Positions 16,376-25,640 of a stretch of DNA of 54,460 nt are shown piece after piece. Source of the stretch: Clostridia bacterium (GTDB lineage: Bacteria; Bacillota; Clostridia; Oscillospirales; Acutalibacteraceae). The position numbers and the translations under genes were made by a program. The stretch is from the NCBI GenBank assembly GCA_017550625.1, contig JAFZOL010000050.1:1-54460 (forward strand). The letters run 5' to 3'. How positions within the stretch are numbered: the first letter of the stretch is position 1; the number at the start of each line of letters is the position of its first letter. A model generated the notes under the pieces. That model was not told the DNA's origin. It worked only from the letters and a program-made list of their open reading frames with translations, and searched no databases.

Positions 16376-18344
16376 AAACAAACTCGGTAAGAAGCTCAAA
16401 GGCCTGATGAGCGAATTCACCACGCATTGGTCCAGGCCCGCGCCGGGCAAATACGTCCCCTACAAGGAATACCTGTCCGTGTTCATCGGCGGCGGCGGCG
16501 ACTACGCTCTGCAGCGCGTGCTGGGCCTGCTGTCCTTCGGCACGGGCTGCTGGCTCGTGGTGTTCTATTATCAGATCCCGGTGCTCACGTTCTCCATCAT
16601 CGGCACGTTCTTCATGGTGCAGGGCTACTTCTGGAGCATCCTGAACATGATCATCAACGACAACCTCGGCTTTCTTCCGAAGAAGACCGAGCGGACGTTC
16701 AACCTCATCTACGCGGCGTTCGTGGTGCTGGGCATACTGTTCCTGATCTTCGATTTCTCGAGGATCATCCCCTTCCCGCAGGGGATCGTGGACTATTTCG
16801 ACGGCCTGCCCGGGCTCAATCTGCGGGCGTCGCTCAAGATCTTCGCCGCGCACTGGGTGTGCGTGGGCTGGGGCGGCCTCAGAAACATCTTTATCCGCAA
16901 GCGCTGGCTCAAAAAGCTGGGGCGGTATAAGCTGTTCGCCTACACGAACGTGCTGCCCTGCATGCTGCTTTATATCCTGATCTGCTGGCTGCCGCTGTAT
17001 AACAACCCGCTGACAGAGCGTGTGTGGCAGCTCTATCTGCTGTTCAGCTTCAAGGATATGTTCGGCTATACGGGCTCCGCCCTCAACATCGCCAACACGA
17101 TCTCGCCCAACGCGCACGAGCGCATGCTGGTGCGCGCCTATCCCGAAAAGCTCAGCCACCTGCTCAACTCTCTGCTGGTGGACACCGCCTTTCCGATCAT
17201 CGCCGCCTATACCGGGGGCCAGACCAACGTCAACACCTTCCGCTACGTGGTGCCCGTGATGATCATGTTCTGCACGGTCATTATGTTCAAGGGCCTCGGC
17301 TCGATTCAGGAGCGCATCCCGCAGCCGCCGGTGGAGGTCAAAAAATACATCCCGTTCTGGGAAGGCATCAACGGCGTGATGAAAAACAAATACCGCTGGA
17401 TCAACGCCATCTCCGGTATGATCGACGCGCTGGGCAACGGCGGCCAGAACATCCAGAACATGATCCTGATCTATACCTGGCGCGAGCAGGGCCTTGTGTT
17501 CGTGTTGGTGAAAAACCTGATCAAATTCGTGGGCAACCCCGGCGCGTTTTTGGCCCCGTGGATCCGCAAGCGCTTCAGCTTCAAGTCCATGATGGTCTTC
17601 CGGCGTATCGTGCTGTCGCTCGAGAGCGTGGGCTTCATCATCGCCTGCACGGTGTTCAGGGAGGATTATTTTCTCAGCGGCCTCATCATGCTCATCAGCA
17701 TCCTGATCTGCGACATGCTGAACAGCGCCATCGGCCTCGCGCAGGACGACATGAACGTCCGCATCAACGATTATCAGATGTATATCTCGGGCGAACGGCT
17801 CGAAAACTTCGGCGGCGTGGTCGGCTGGTTCACGAATCCCGTTTCCGCCCTGATCAGCCTGATCATCCCGCTGCTCTATTATCGCATCGGCTTCAACTCC
17901 GACTATGACATCCTGTTCTCCGACGATATCCGCAACCTCTGCATCGTCATCGGCGTCGCGTTCGACCTCGTGGGCCATATCCTGTGCGCGCTGCCGTATC
18001 TGTTCTTCTGGGACTATACGGACGAAAAGCACGAAAAGGTGATCAAGGTTCTCGAACGGCGCGAGCAGCTTGCGCTCGCGGGCGCGTCGCAGGAAGAAAT
18101 TTACGCCGTGACCATGGAGGATATCGAAGACGAGCCCGCCCCGCCGCCTGACGAGCCTCAGTCGCCGGACGAGCCGCAGCCCCCGTCGGCCGACTCTTCA
18201 CCGGATCCCGACGCCCCGCCTGTGGCGGTTACGAACGAGATGCGCGGCAGGATCGGCATGCTGAACGACCTGAAGTCTGCCGGCGTGATCACGAAAGAAG
18301 AATACAAAACGAGAAAGAAACAGATCCTCGGCAAACAGGAATAA
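16368..18344 (+). CDS. MFS/GPH-like permease with C-terminal SHOCT domain
   Basis: This 658-residue polytopic membrane protein has about twelve hydrophobic segments. The cytosolic loop NDYQMYISGERLENFGGVVGWF recalls the 'E..TG.R.EG' loop of glycoside-pentoside-hexuronide symporters, though the match is loose. A Pro-rich linker (about 590-620) leads to a C-terminal MLNDLKSAGVITKEEYKTRK, a clear SHOCT-type helical motif. Length exceeds normal GPH permeases (~450-500), mostly from the tail. It shares an 8-bp overlap with the LRR gene. Substrate is unknown; nearby glycan genes suggest a sugar. Confidence 0.65.
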   Translation: MAENKLGKKLKGLMSEFTTHWSRPAPGKYVPYKEYLSVFIGGGGDYALQRVLGLLSFGTGCWLVVFYYQIPVLTFSIIGTFFMVQGYFWSILNMIINDNLGFLPKKTERTFNLIYAAFVVLGILFLIFDFSRIIPFPQGIVDYFDGLPGLNLRASLKIFAAHWVCVGWGGLRNIFIRKRWLKKLGRYKLFAYTNVLPCMLLYILICWLPLYNNPLTERVWQLYLLFSFKDMFGYTGSALNIANTISPNAHERMLVRAYPEKLSHLLNSLLVDTAFPIIAAYTGGQTNVNTFRYVVPVMIMFCTVIMFKGLGSIQERIPQPPVEVKKYIPFWEGINGVMKNKYRWINAISGMIDALGNGGQNIQNMILIYTWREQGLVFVLVKNLIKFVGNPGAFLAPWIRKRFSFKSMMVFRRIVLSLESVGFIIACTVFREDYFLSGLIMLISILICDMLNSAIGLAQDDMNVRINDYQMYISGERLENFGGVVGWFTNPVSALISLIIPLLYYRIGFNSDYDILFSDDIRNLCIVIGVAFDLVGHILCALPYLFFWDYTDEKHEKVIKVLERREQLALAGASQEEIYAVTMEDIEDEPAPPPDEPQSPDEPQPPSADSSPDPDAPPVAVTNEMRGRIGMLNDLKSAGVITKEEYKTRKKQILGKQE

Positions 18345-18352
18345 CGGGATCA

Positions 18353-18390
18353 ACAAAAAAACCGGGAAGGTTCACACAAACCTTCCCGGT
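18353..18390 (-). terminator. Terminator between convergent operons
   Basis: Perfect 12-bp arms ACCGGGAAGGTT and AACCTTCCCGGT with a 6-base loop. On the minus strand a run of seven U follows, so it serves the fucosidase operon and perhaps the plus-strand gene as well. Confidence 0.9.
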
Positions 18391-18404
18391 AATATTTATC
18401 GGTT

Positions 18405-19682
18405 TTACAGCAGGCGGTCGCCGCCCCAGAGCTGCGGGAACAGGTTGCCGCGGTCCTGCCGGGGCTCCTCTTCGAACGTGAGCTCCACCACGCCGACGTT
18501 GCACGCGGGGTCGGGGCTCTTTTCGGGCAGGCCCTTCACCGTGATCTGCGCTTTGTTCTGCGTGAAGGGCAGGCTCTCTCCCGAGGGCAGCAGGCGCGCC
18601 CCGACCAGCTTCGTGTAATAGCCGCCCACGGTGAATTCGCCGCTGTCGGGCCAGATCCAGTTCCACACGAACACGCGGTTCTTTTTGCGCGTGGTGCTGC
18701 GCACGCTGAATTCGCCCACAGCGGGGTCCACGGGGCCGTACGCCGCGTCGCCGTTCGAATTGAGCCACCTGCCCACCTGCGTGAGCGGCTCGATCGCCTC
18801 GGCGGGCACGCTGCCGTCCGGCGCGGGGCCGATGTTCAAAAGCAGGTTGCCGCAGTTCGCGGTCACGCGCCACAGCATCCTGAGAATGCGCTGGGCGCTG
18901 TAGCTGTAGGGCGCGGCCTGCACGGAGTCGATATAGCCCCAACTGAGGTCATTGAAGGTCATGCAGGCCTCCCAGTCGCGCTCCATGGGGCGGATCTCGC
19001 CCTCGGGCGTGCCGAAGTCCTCGTCAAGGCGCGAGCGGTTGTTGATGATGATATCTGGCTGCAGGCCGCGCAGGATCTGGTTGCGTCTGAGCGAATCCCA
19101 GCCCTCGTAGCTCTCGAGCGGAAGCGCGCAGTCATACCAGAGGATATCGATCTTGCCGTAGTTCGTGAGCAGCTCTTTGTTGAGCTCGGTGAGATAGTCG
19201 TTGAAACGCCGCCGCGCCTCGGGGTCTGTGGCGCAGTCGCGGGCGTCGGGGTGGCGCCAGTCCATGACCGAAGAATACAGCCCGACGCCGAGGCCGAACT
19301 CGCGGCAGGCGTCCACGAATTCGCGCACGATGTCTCGGTGCGGCCCGTAATTGATGCTGTTGAACGGGTTGATCTTGGAATCCCAAAGCGAAAAGCCCTC
19401 GTGGTGGCGGGTGGTCAGCACCATGTATTTACACCCCGCGGCCTTGGCGAGCTTCGCCCACTCGCGCGGCGCGCCGGGCTTCGGGCAGAAGCGCTCGGCA
19501 AGCTTTTCATAGTCCTCCGGCGCGATGTTTTCGTTTGCCATCACCCATTCCTGCCGCCCCAGCAGGGCGTAGAGCCCGTAGTGGACGAACATGCCGAATC
19601 GCGCCTCGCGCCACCATTTCATGCGTTCGTCGCGCGTGGCGGCCACGGCGGCTTCATATTCCCGTTTTGAAAGAAACTCCAT
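18405..19682 (-). CDS. GH29 alpha-L-fucosidase
   Basis: This 425-residue protein lacks a signal peptide and is probably cytosolic. GH29 features are FGMFVHYGLYALLGRQEWV (about 29-47), TTRHHEGFSLWDS (90-102) and KIDILWYDCALP with the predicted nucleophile Asp184. A beta-rich C-terminal domain follows after about residue 330. It would release L-fucose from short fucosylated glycans. The start at 19682 follows AAAGGAGG; the reading frame extends upstream without a ribosome-binding site and overlaps the GH101-like gene. It is the last gene of an operon with a GH101-like enzyme and a GDPD. Confidence 0.9.
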   Translation of the reverse strand: MEFLSKREYEAAVAATRDERMKWWREARFGMFVHYGLYALLGRQEWVMANENIAPEDYEKLAERFCPKPGAPREWAKLAKAAGCKYMVLTTRHHEGFSLWDSKINPFNSINYGPHRDIVREFVDACREFGLGVGLYSSVMDWRHPDARDCATDPEARRRFNDYLTELNKELLTNYGKIDILWYDCALPLESYEGWDSLRRNQILRGLQPDIIINNRSRLDEDFGTPEGEIRPMERDWEACMTFNDLSWGYIDSVQAAPYSYSAQRILRMLWRVTANCGNLLLNIGPAPDGSVPAEAIEPLTQVGRWLNSNGDAAYGPVDPAVGEFSVRSTTRKKNRVFVWNWIWPDSGEFTVGGYYTKLVGARLLPSGESLPFTQNKAQITVKGLPEKSPDPACNVGVVELTFEEEPRQDRGNLFPQLWGGDRLL

Positions 19683-19696
19683 ATGCGAACCTCCTT

Positions 19697-21079
19697 TTAT
19701 TTTGCCCTGAGCAGCAGAGCCTGCCCGGCGGGCACGTCGAGGCGCACTTTTCCGTTTTCGATCTTCGCCGTTTCGCGCGGGATACTTCCGTCTGCGGTCA
19801 GCGCGAACACGTCCGCCTCTTGAAACGCCGCGTCCGGGATCTCCCATTCGCCGGCCTTTCCGGCTTCGGAATAGGCGATAAAGGCCTTGTTTTCATCGTC
19901 GAGCGGCATCAGCACGTCGCCGCCGTCTTTTAGCACCTTGCCGTTTTTCGTGATCCGCCCGGTTTTGCCGTCGCTCACGACGCCCCCGGAGAAATACACG
20001 GTATAGCCGTGCTCGGCGTCGCCCGTATACGACTCCCTTTGATACCTGTTGAGATACGCATAGGGGACCTGCAGCGTGCAGAACTGCCGCGTGAATTCCG
20101 GCGCCCAGTCAACGGGATCGTTGCCGAATTTGCGCCAGATATCCTCGCCGTGCACCGTGCCGTAAAACACGTCGAGCTGGTTTTTCCCGGTCAGGTGCCC
20201 GGCGTACAGCGACGGCGGGATATTCATGCAGTCGTCCATCGTCATACCGCTCGTCCACCACGAGGCCGGGATCCTGCCGAGGCTGCGCACGGGCGCGTCC
20301 TCGAACCTGCCCTCCGGCAGGTCTTTAACGCCGGTCGCGTAGAATTTCCGGATCGGGTGCTCCGGCGAGTCCGCGCGCCATTCGAGCTCGCGGTAGGTGT
20401 ATTCGGTGGTCACGTCGATGCCGAGCGACGCGATATAGTCGAGCATTTTGTTCCGCGCGGCGTCCTCGTCCTCCACGCTCGTATAGGGGTTGAGGCTCTG
20501 CGCGATGCAGAAGTTGTCAAGGTGCACGGTGCCCGTCTGCCGCACGGGCGTGACCTCGCAGAAGCGGTCCCAGTTCTTTTTGAACAGGCCGCTCTCGTAA
20601 TAGCCCTTATACGACACTTTATAGGCGTTTCTGCCGTTGAACACCTCGATCACGGCGGGGTCGCCGTTTTTGTCCTTCGCCACGGCGTTGCCTTCGGCAA
20701 GCGCCGGAAAGCAGGGCGTAGCGTCGTAGGCGTCGGCAAGGTTGCCGTGGAAGCTCACGACCGTGTGGTACTTCTTCGCTTCCTCATAGAGCCACCAAAG
20801 GCTTTCGCGCGCGGTCGCGTCCTCCGGGCGCTTCAGCGCTTCGTTCACGACCTCCATCTCGGGGTAGCAGTCGTCGTGCCCGAGGCCCTGCCAGCCCACG
20901 AGATACACGATCTTTTCGATCCCCGCGGTCAGGTTGTCCACGGCTCTGATGATGTCAAGCGCCTCGGCGAACGTGATGAACACCTTCGAGCGGCGATTCG
21001 GAAAATCGGGCTCGGCAAGATACATCTTCATCCAGAGCGTTTTGGCGTAATCGTAATTCCAATGATACAGGGGTTCCAT
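19697..21079 (-). CDS. GH101/GH129-like glycoside hydrolase (short, no signal peptide)
   Basis: This 460-residue protein recalls endo-alpha-N-acetylgalactosaminidases and the related GH129 enzymes. GWQGLGHDD (62-70) matches the GH101 'GYQxEGHDS' motif. GTVHLDNFC places a likely nucleophile at Asp188, and LGIDVTTEYTYRE puts a likely acid/base at Glu226, spaced as in GH101. A beta domain forms the C-terminus. Classical GH101 enzymes are secreted and over 1000 residues; this one is short and apparently cytosolic, so it may act on imported GalNAc-containing sugars. GGAAGGAGG precedes the ATG. The family call is by motif only. Confidence 0.6.
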   Translation of the reverse strand: MEPLYHWNYDYAKTLWMKMYLAEPDFPNRRSKVFITFAEALDIIRAVDNLTAGIEKIVYLVGWQGLGHDDCYPEMEVVNEALKRPEDATARESLWWLYEEAKKYHTVVSFHGNLADAYDATPCFPALAEGNAVAKDKNGDPAVIEVFNGRNAYKVSYKGYYESGLFKKNWDRFCEVTPVRQTGTVHLDNFCIAQSLNPYTSVEDEDAARNKMLDYIASLGIDVTTEYTYRELEWRADSPEHPIRKFYATGVKDLPEGRFEDAPVRSLGRIPASWWTSGMTMDDCMNIPPSLYAGHLTGKNQLDVFYGTVHGEDIWRKFGNDPVDWAPEFTRQFCTLQVPYAYLNRYQRESYTGDAEHGYTVYFSGGVVSDGKTGRITKNGKVLKDGGDVLMPLDDENKAFIAYSEAGKAGEWEIPDAAFQEADVFALTADGSIPRETAKIENGKVRLDVPAGQALLLRAK

Positions 21080-21104
21080 CGCGCGTCCTCCTTCCGGTTT
21101 GCCG

Positions 21105-21944
21105 TCAGTGGGTCGAAACCCACCACTCGGTGTAGGCGTCGGGATAGTTGGTCTTGAAGCCTGTCACGCCGTATTCGCAGATCTTCTCCCACCATTCGGG
21201 GTAGTCGCCGAGGTTCGAGAACACTTTGATGCCCATCCCTGCCAGCATATCGACGTCCTCCTTCGTGAAGGCGCCGTCGTTGAGGCCCACCTCCCACAAA
21301 TCAGAGCGGCGGATGAACTCCATGTTCTCTTCCGTTAAAAAGCGGACGTTCGCGCCGAGGCGCAGCCCCTCGGGCTTGCCGTTTTCGCGGTAATGCGCCT
21401 GCATTTCCTCCAAAACGGTACGGTTGCCGGAGAAAAAGATATAGCGATGTACGTTCGGCGATTCGGCTAAGATCTCATCCATGCGCGGGCACATGCCGGG
21501 GGCTTTGAACTCCACCTCCACGGTGAAGGGCCCCTCCACGGTCGCAAGCCACCGGTCGAACTCGGGGAATGTGATGAGGTGCGTTACCCGCTCCTCGCGG
21601 TAATCGGGCGGGTTGATCATGCGCCGTCCGCCGTCGTGCTCCGTCCACGGATAGGGCGGATACTTGAGCTTGAGCGCGTCGCGGTAGGGGATGTCGAACC
21701 GTTTGATCTCTTCGGCGGTCATATCCCGCAGCCTGTCGCGGTGCCGCTCAAAGGTCATATATCCAAGGTTATCGTTGTGCGTGATGATGATCTCGCCGTC
21801 GCCGGACATGTTGATATCCATCTCAACGCCCTCAAAGCCGAGCTCGGCGGCCTTTTGAAACGCCTCGAGCGAGTTTTCGGGCGCGAACTGGGTCACGCCG
21901 GTATGGGCGAGGCGCATCGGCACGCCGCAATACTCTTTTTTCAT
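21105..21944 (-). CDS. Glycerophosphodiester phosphodiesterase-family protein
   Basis: This 279-residue TIM-barrel protein has GDPD motifs: AHTG (11-16, His14), PENSLEAF (22-29), GVEMDINMS (Glu41 and Asp43) and ITHNDNL (His56). The usual 'HRG' is 'HTG' here, so the Arg that contacts phosphate is Thr. This weakens the prediction of true glycerophosphodiester hydrolysis. Some GDPD-like proteins in glycan loci act on other sugar phosphodiesters. It is first in the operon with the GH101-like enzyme (25 bp downstream) and the fucosidase. The start follows TAAGGAG. Confidence 0.8.
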   Translation of the reverse strand: MKKEYCGVPMRLAHTGVTQFAPENSLEAFQKAAELGFEGVEMDINMSGDGEIIITHNDNLGYMTFERHRDRLRDMTAEEIKRFDIPYRDALKLKYPPYPWTEHDGGRRMINPPDYREERVTHLITFPEFDRWLATVEGPFTVEVEFKAPGMCPRMDEILAESPNVHRYIFFSGNRTVLEEMQAHYRENGKPEGLRLGANVRFLTEENMEFIRRSDLWEVGLNDGAFTKEDVDMLAGMGIKVFSNLGDYPEWWEKICEYGVTGFKTNYPDAYTEWWVSTH

Positions 21945-21963
21945 GGACGAACGCTCCTTATAA

Positions 21964-21986
21964 TGTGATACATTAATTGTATCACA
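21964..21986. promoter_or_regulatory. Palindromic operator over the GDPD-fucosidase promoter
   Basis: Perfect arms TGTGATACA and TGTATCACA are separated by TTAAT. On the minus strand the site overlaps a likely -10 TACAAT whose -35 (TGGAAA) lies 17 bp upstream. The form fits a dimeric repressor, for example of the GntR type. No regulator gene is adjacent. Confidence 0.75.
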
Positions 21987-22038
21987 GAACTTTTCCCTTT
22001 TCCACCCCTTCGGGCAAAAAGTTTCGGCGCGCGGGCGG

Positions 22039-22067
22039 TTGATTTCCGCCGCCCGAACGGTTATAAT
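22039..22067 (+). promoter_or_regulatory. Sigma-A promoter for the GH-D-like operon
   Basis: TTGATT (22039-22044) and TATAAT (22062-22067) are 17 bp apart; the ATG follows after 17 bp, giving a very short leader. It is divergent from the GDPD operon. Confidence 0.75.
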
Positions 22068-22084
22068 GGAACCGAAGGTGATAA

Positions 22085-23584
22085 ATGATGGATCTGATCC
22101 CGAACGAGCCGAAAACTACCGGCAATTATTACTGCACGTGGGACGCGCAGTGCGATGAAGCGTACGCGCGCGACCCGGACGCCTCATATATCCCATCGCG
22201 CGACGAAATGTGCGAAGACTTTCTGTTCGGCGAACGCGGGCTGCTTCGCAGTTTCGACGGCGTCAGGGGCGACATGATCGCCGTGCTCGACGACGGCTGG
22301 GACGTGCCCTTCGGCGCGCGCGATACGCGCCTGTTCGGCAGCCTTGAGGCGGACCCGGAGCGCTTTCCGTCCCTGAAGGACCTTACGCCCGCCGAACGCC
22401 TCAAAGCGCTGTCGGACCGCGTGAAGGCGCTCGGCTACCGCGGCCTCGGCCTGTGGGTGCCGACGCAGTCGCCCTCGCTCGTGGACGGGAAAGAATTTTC
22501 ACGGTCGCCTCAGGAGGAGCGCGAATACTGGGAGACGCGCGCGAAATGGTGCCGCGAGGCCGGCGTCTTATACTGGAAGGCGGATTGGGGCGCGCATCGG
22601 GGCGACGAAGAATACTGCCGGATGATGACCGAATGCGCACGGCGGTACGCCCCGGGATTGCTGATCGAACACGGGCTCGTGGGGCGGCCGCTCATGGAGA
22701 CCGAAGAGACCGGCCACGAAACGCCCGAACGGGTGAAACAATATCTCCGCGCGGTTTTGCCCGCGTGCGATTATCTCAGGACCTACGACGTGGTGCACGA
22801 GCTGAAATACGCCTCCACTATAGACCGCGCGGCCGTCTGCCTTGCCGCCGCCTCTGAGATCGAAGGCCCGTGCGCCGTGCTGAACATCGAAGATACCGCC
22901 CTCATCGGCGCAGCGCTGGGCTGCGCCGTGGGCGTGATGCGCCACGACTTTGAAAAGCGGCGCAAATATCTGCCCCTGCCCCCGCGCCCCGTGTCCGATA
23001 CCGTGTGCGCGCTCCGGTGGCAGCGCCTCGCCCCGCCGTTCGCGGCGAACGCCGGCTCCCTTTTCATCTCGGACGAACGCCTCACCGACGTCTGGCACTG
23101 CCCCGAACGGGCGAAAAACCTCTGGCCCTCGCTGCCGGAAGGCGACTATTACGTCACCGCGCCGGCGGCGGTCTCGCGCAATATGCCCCTGCCCGAGGTC
23201 ACGCCGGCGGGCACGAACAAGCCCTATGTCGTCTGCTCGCGCCACCCCGGAACGGGCGCTCTCTGCGCGGCCGTGACGCCGCGTACCGTTGACGGTGAGA
23301 TCGACGTCACGCCCCTCGCCGCGATCGGCCTCAAGGGCGCCGCCGCGGACGCCCCGGTCGGGCTTTTCGGGTGGGCAGCATCCGTCAAAGTTGAATTCGA
23401 CGCCCCGGTCGAAGGCCGCCGCGTATTTGCCCAAAGCCTTTTGGCGGACGCCGCCGAGGACGTGACGGACCGCGTCGTCCTGTCCGGCAGCCGTCTGACC
23501 GTGCCGCACGCCGTCATGCGCGATCTCTGCGGGCCTTTTACCCCCGAAGGCGGCCTGCCCGCCCTCGTCCTGCGGCTCGTCTGA
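22085..23584 (+). CDS. Clan GH-D-like glycoside hydrolase (alpha-galactosidase-like barrel)
   Basis: This 499-residue protein has no signal peptide. Motifs recall the GH36/GH27 barrel: IAVLDDGWDVPFG (about 62-74), ALGYRGLGLWVPTQ (about 117-130) and GVLYWKADWGAH, where the Asp after WKA could be the nucleophile. The C-terminal ~150 residues are beta-rich. It is unlike well-known alpha-galactosidases over most of its length, so substrate is open. Two ATGs (22085 and 22088) follow AAGGTG; the choice changes one residue. It heads a plus-strand operon with an alpha/beta hydrolase and a Gfo/Idh/MocA enzyme, divergent from the fucosidase operon. Confidence 0.6.
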   Translation: MMDLIPNEPKTTGNYYCTWDAQCDEAYARDPDASYIPSRDEMCEDFLFGERGLLRSFDGVRGDMIAVLDDGWDVPFGARDTRLFGSLEADPERFPSLKDLTPAERLKALSDRVKALGYRGLGLWVPTQSPSLVDGKEFSRSPQEEREYWETRAKWCREAGVLYWKADWGAHRGDEEYCRMMTECARRYAPGLLIEHGLVGRPLMETEETGHETPERVKQYLRAVLPACDYLRTYDVVHELKYASTIDRAAVCLAAASEIEGPCAVLNIEDTALIGAALGCAVGVMRHDFEKRRKYLPLPPRPVSDTVCALRWQRLAPPFAANAGSLFISDERLTDVWHCPERAKNLWPSLPEGDYYVTAPAAVSRNMPLPEVTPAGTNKPYVVCSRHPGTGALCAAVTPRTVDGEIDVTPLAAIGLKGAAADAPVGLFGWAASVKVEFDAPVEGRRVFAQSLLADAAEDVTDRVVLSGSRLTVPHAVMRDLCGPFTPEGGLPALVLRLV

Positions 23585-23612
23585 CCCGCGTTTTTCGCAA
23601 AGGGGGTACGGT

Positions 23613-24335
23613 ATGAAAAAGAAACTGAAGGTCCTCATCCCCGTCCTTGTCCTCGCGGCGCTCGCCGCCGCGTTCTTTCTCTACACGGGGACCTACTATC
23701 ACGCGGACGAAACGGCCGTCGCCGCGGTGAACGCCGAAGACCCCGTGCGCGTCTCCGGGACCGGTTACGGCTGGTTTTTCGACGGGCCGTCCGAAGACAA
23801 CCTGCTCGTCTTCTACCCGGGCGCGAAAGTCGAAGAGACCGCCTACGCCCCGCTGATGCGCCTGATCGCCGCGCGCGGGGTCGACGTCTGCCTCGTGAAA
23901 ATGCCGTTCCGGCTCGCGTTTTTCGGCGCGTACAAGGCGGACGACGTGTTTGCGCTCTACGCCCACGAAAACAGATATATCGGCGGGCACTCGCTCGGCG
24001 GCGCGATGGCGGCCGCCTACGCCGCGGAGCGAAGCGAGACGCTGCAGGGCGTGATCCTGCTCGCCGCCTATCCCACGAAACCGCTTGCCGACGGCATGTG
24101 GCTTCTCAGCGTCTACGGCTCCGAAGACGGGGTTCTCAATATGCAGAAGGTCGCCGAAGGGCGGCAATTCGCCCCGGCGCGCTATACGGAATTTGTGCTC
24201 GAGGGCGGCAACCACGCCGGGTTCGGCAACTACGGGGCGCAAAAGGGCGACGGCGAAGCCGTTCTGCCGCGGGATGAGCAGCAGGCGCGCACGGCCGACC
24301 TGATCGCGCGGTGCGTGTCCGGCGCCGTCGGCTGA
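23613..24335 (+). CDS. Membrane-anchored alpha/beta hydrolase
   Basis: This 240-residue protein has an N-terminal membrane segment (4-24) that may be a signal anchor. The nucleophile elbow is IGGHSLGGAMA. A likely acid is in SVYGSEDGV, and the catalytic His is in GGNHAGFGNYG, so the Ser-Asp-His triad is complete and in order. The layout fits the Abhydrolase_5 group of small esterase or peptidase-like enzymes acting outside the membrane. It sits 28 bp after the GH-D-like gene and 26 bp before the oxidoreductase start. The substrate is unknown; removal of acyl groups from glycans is one guess. Confidence 0.8.
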   Translation: MKKKLKVLIPVLVLAALAAAFFLYTGTYYHADETAVAAVNAEDPVRVSGTGYGWFFDGPSEDNLLVFYPGAKVEETAYAPLMRLIAARGVDVCLVKMPFRLAFFGAYKADDVFALYAHENRYIGGHSLGGAMAAAYAAERSETLQGVILLAAYPTKPLADGMWLLSVYGSEDGVLNMQKVAEGRQFAPARYTEFVLEGGNHAGFGNYGAQKGDGEAVLPRDEQQARTADLIARCVSGAVG

Positions 24336-24361
24336 CCGCCCGTCCCCGAAAGGAGCGTCAT

Positions 24362-25627
24362 ATGAAAAAAACGGTATCGGTGATCGGCCTCGGCAACCGG
24401 GGCACGGAATACATGGGCTTTCTCAAAGCCTTTCACGGGTCGAAGGTGGCAATCCGCGCCGTCTGCGACGTCAGGCGGCAGGCGCTGGACGATATCGCCC
24501 CGAAATACGCCGTCCCGGAGGAGCTGCGCTTTCTCTCGCCCGAGGCGTTTTTCGCCGCGGGCGTGCTGTCCGACGCCCTGATCGTCGCCACGCAGGACGA
24601 CAGCCATTACGCGATCGCGAAGCAGGCGATCCTCACGGGCTACAAACTCATCCTGCTCGAAAAGCCCGTCAGCGGCGTGCGCGAAGAGTATCTTGAGCTC
24701 CGCGACCTCGCCGAAGCGCACGGCGCGCTGCTCATCGTCTGCCACGTGCTCCGGTATTCGAACTATTACCGCAAGATCAAAGCGCTCATCGACAGCGGAA
24801 CCATCGGCGATATCGTTTCAATCAACCACACCGAAAATGTCGGCTATTTCCATTTCGCGCACAGCTTCGTGCGCGGCAACTGGAGGGATGAACACACGTC
24901 CACGCCGTCGATCCTGGCGAAATGCTGCCACGACCTCGACCTTATATCCTGGTTCGCGGATTCCCCGTGCCTGAGCGTCAGCAGCGTCGGTGCTCTCAGC
25001 TTTTTCAAAGAAGAAAACGCCCCCGCCGGCGCCGCGAAACGCTGTACGGGCGGGTGCGCAGCGAAAAAGACCTGCCCCTACGACGCCGAGCGCCTTTACA
25101 TCAAGGACCCGTTCTATAAGGCGAAGTTCATCAAATACATGAAGCGCACGCTCACGGGCAAGGCGAAGAACAACCGGCGCGACGTCAGGGCCGCCATCGA
25201 TACCGGCGACTACGGCAGATGCGTGTTTTTCTGCGACAACAACGTCTGCGACACCCAGCTCGTGACCATGACCTTCGAAAACGGCGCCGCTGCCGTGCTG
25301 CAGATGAACGCGTTCTCCGACAAGATGTTCCGCGAGTGCCATATCGTCGGCACGAAGGGCGAGCTCATCGGCTGCGGCACGAAGCTGACGCTCCGCGTTT
25401 TCGGCGGCAAGCACGTGAAGGTGCACACGTTCAGCCCGAACGTCGGCGGGCACGTGGAGGGCGATATCCGCCTGATCGCGCGCTTCGTGAAGATTTTGTG
25501 CGGCGAAACGGACGATCTCTCCGGCGTCACCACGATCGGCGCCACCGTCGTGAGCCACGATCTCGCCCTCGCCGCCGAGCGCTCGCGCAAAAACGGCGGA
25601 AAGCCGGTTTTCCTCAACGCGGAATAA
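24362..25627 (+). CDS. Gfo/Idh/MocA-family oxidoreductase
   Basis: This 421-residue protein has an N-terminal Rossmann fold (SVIGLGNRGTEYMGFL, with GxGxxG-like GLGNRG) and the family's EKPVSG motif (LLLEKPVSGVREEYLEL), whose Lys is the usual catalytic residue. A Cys-rich insert (CTGGCAAKKTCPYDAERLY) is present, as in a subset of these enzymes. It would oxidise or reduce a sugar or inositol with NAD(P). The start at 24362 follows AAAGGAGCG. It ends the plus-strand operon, just before two terminators. Confidence 0.9.
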   Translation: MKKTVSVIGLGNRGTEYMGFLKAFHGSKVAIRAVCDVRRQALDDIAPKYAVPEELRFLSPEAFFAAGVLSDALIVATQDDSHYAIAKQAILTGYKLILLEKPVSGVREEYLELRDLAEAHGALLIVCHVLRYSNYYRKIKALIDSGTIGDIVSINHTENVGYFHFAHSFVRGNWRDEHTSTPSILAKCCHDLDLISWFADSPCLSVSSVGALSFFKEENAPAGAAKRCTGGCAAKKTCPYDAERLYIKDPFYKAKFIKYMKRTLTGKAKNNRRDVRAAIDTGDYGRCVFFCDNNVCDTQLVTMTFENGAAAVLQMNAFSDKMFRECHIVGTKGELIGCGTKLTLRVFGGKHVKVHTFSPNVGGHVEGDIRLIARFVKILCGETDDLSGVTTIGATVVSHDLALAAERSRKNGGKPVFLNAE

Positions 25628-25640
25628 ACGGAACGACCGC

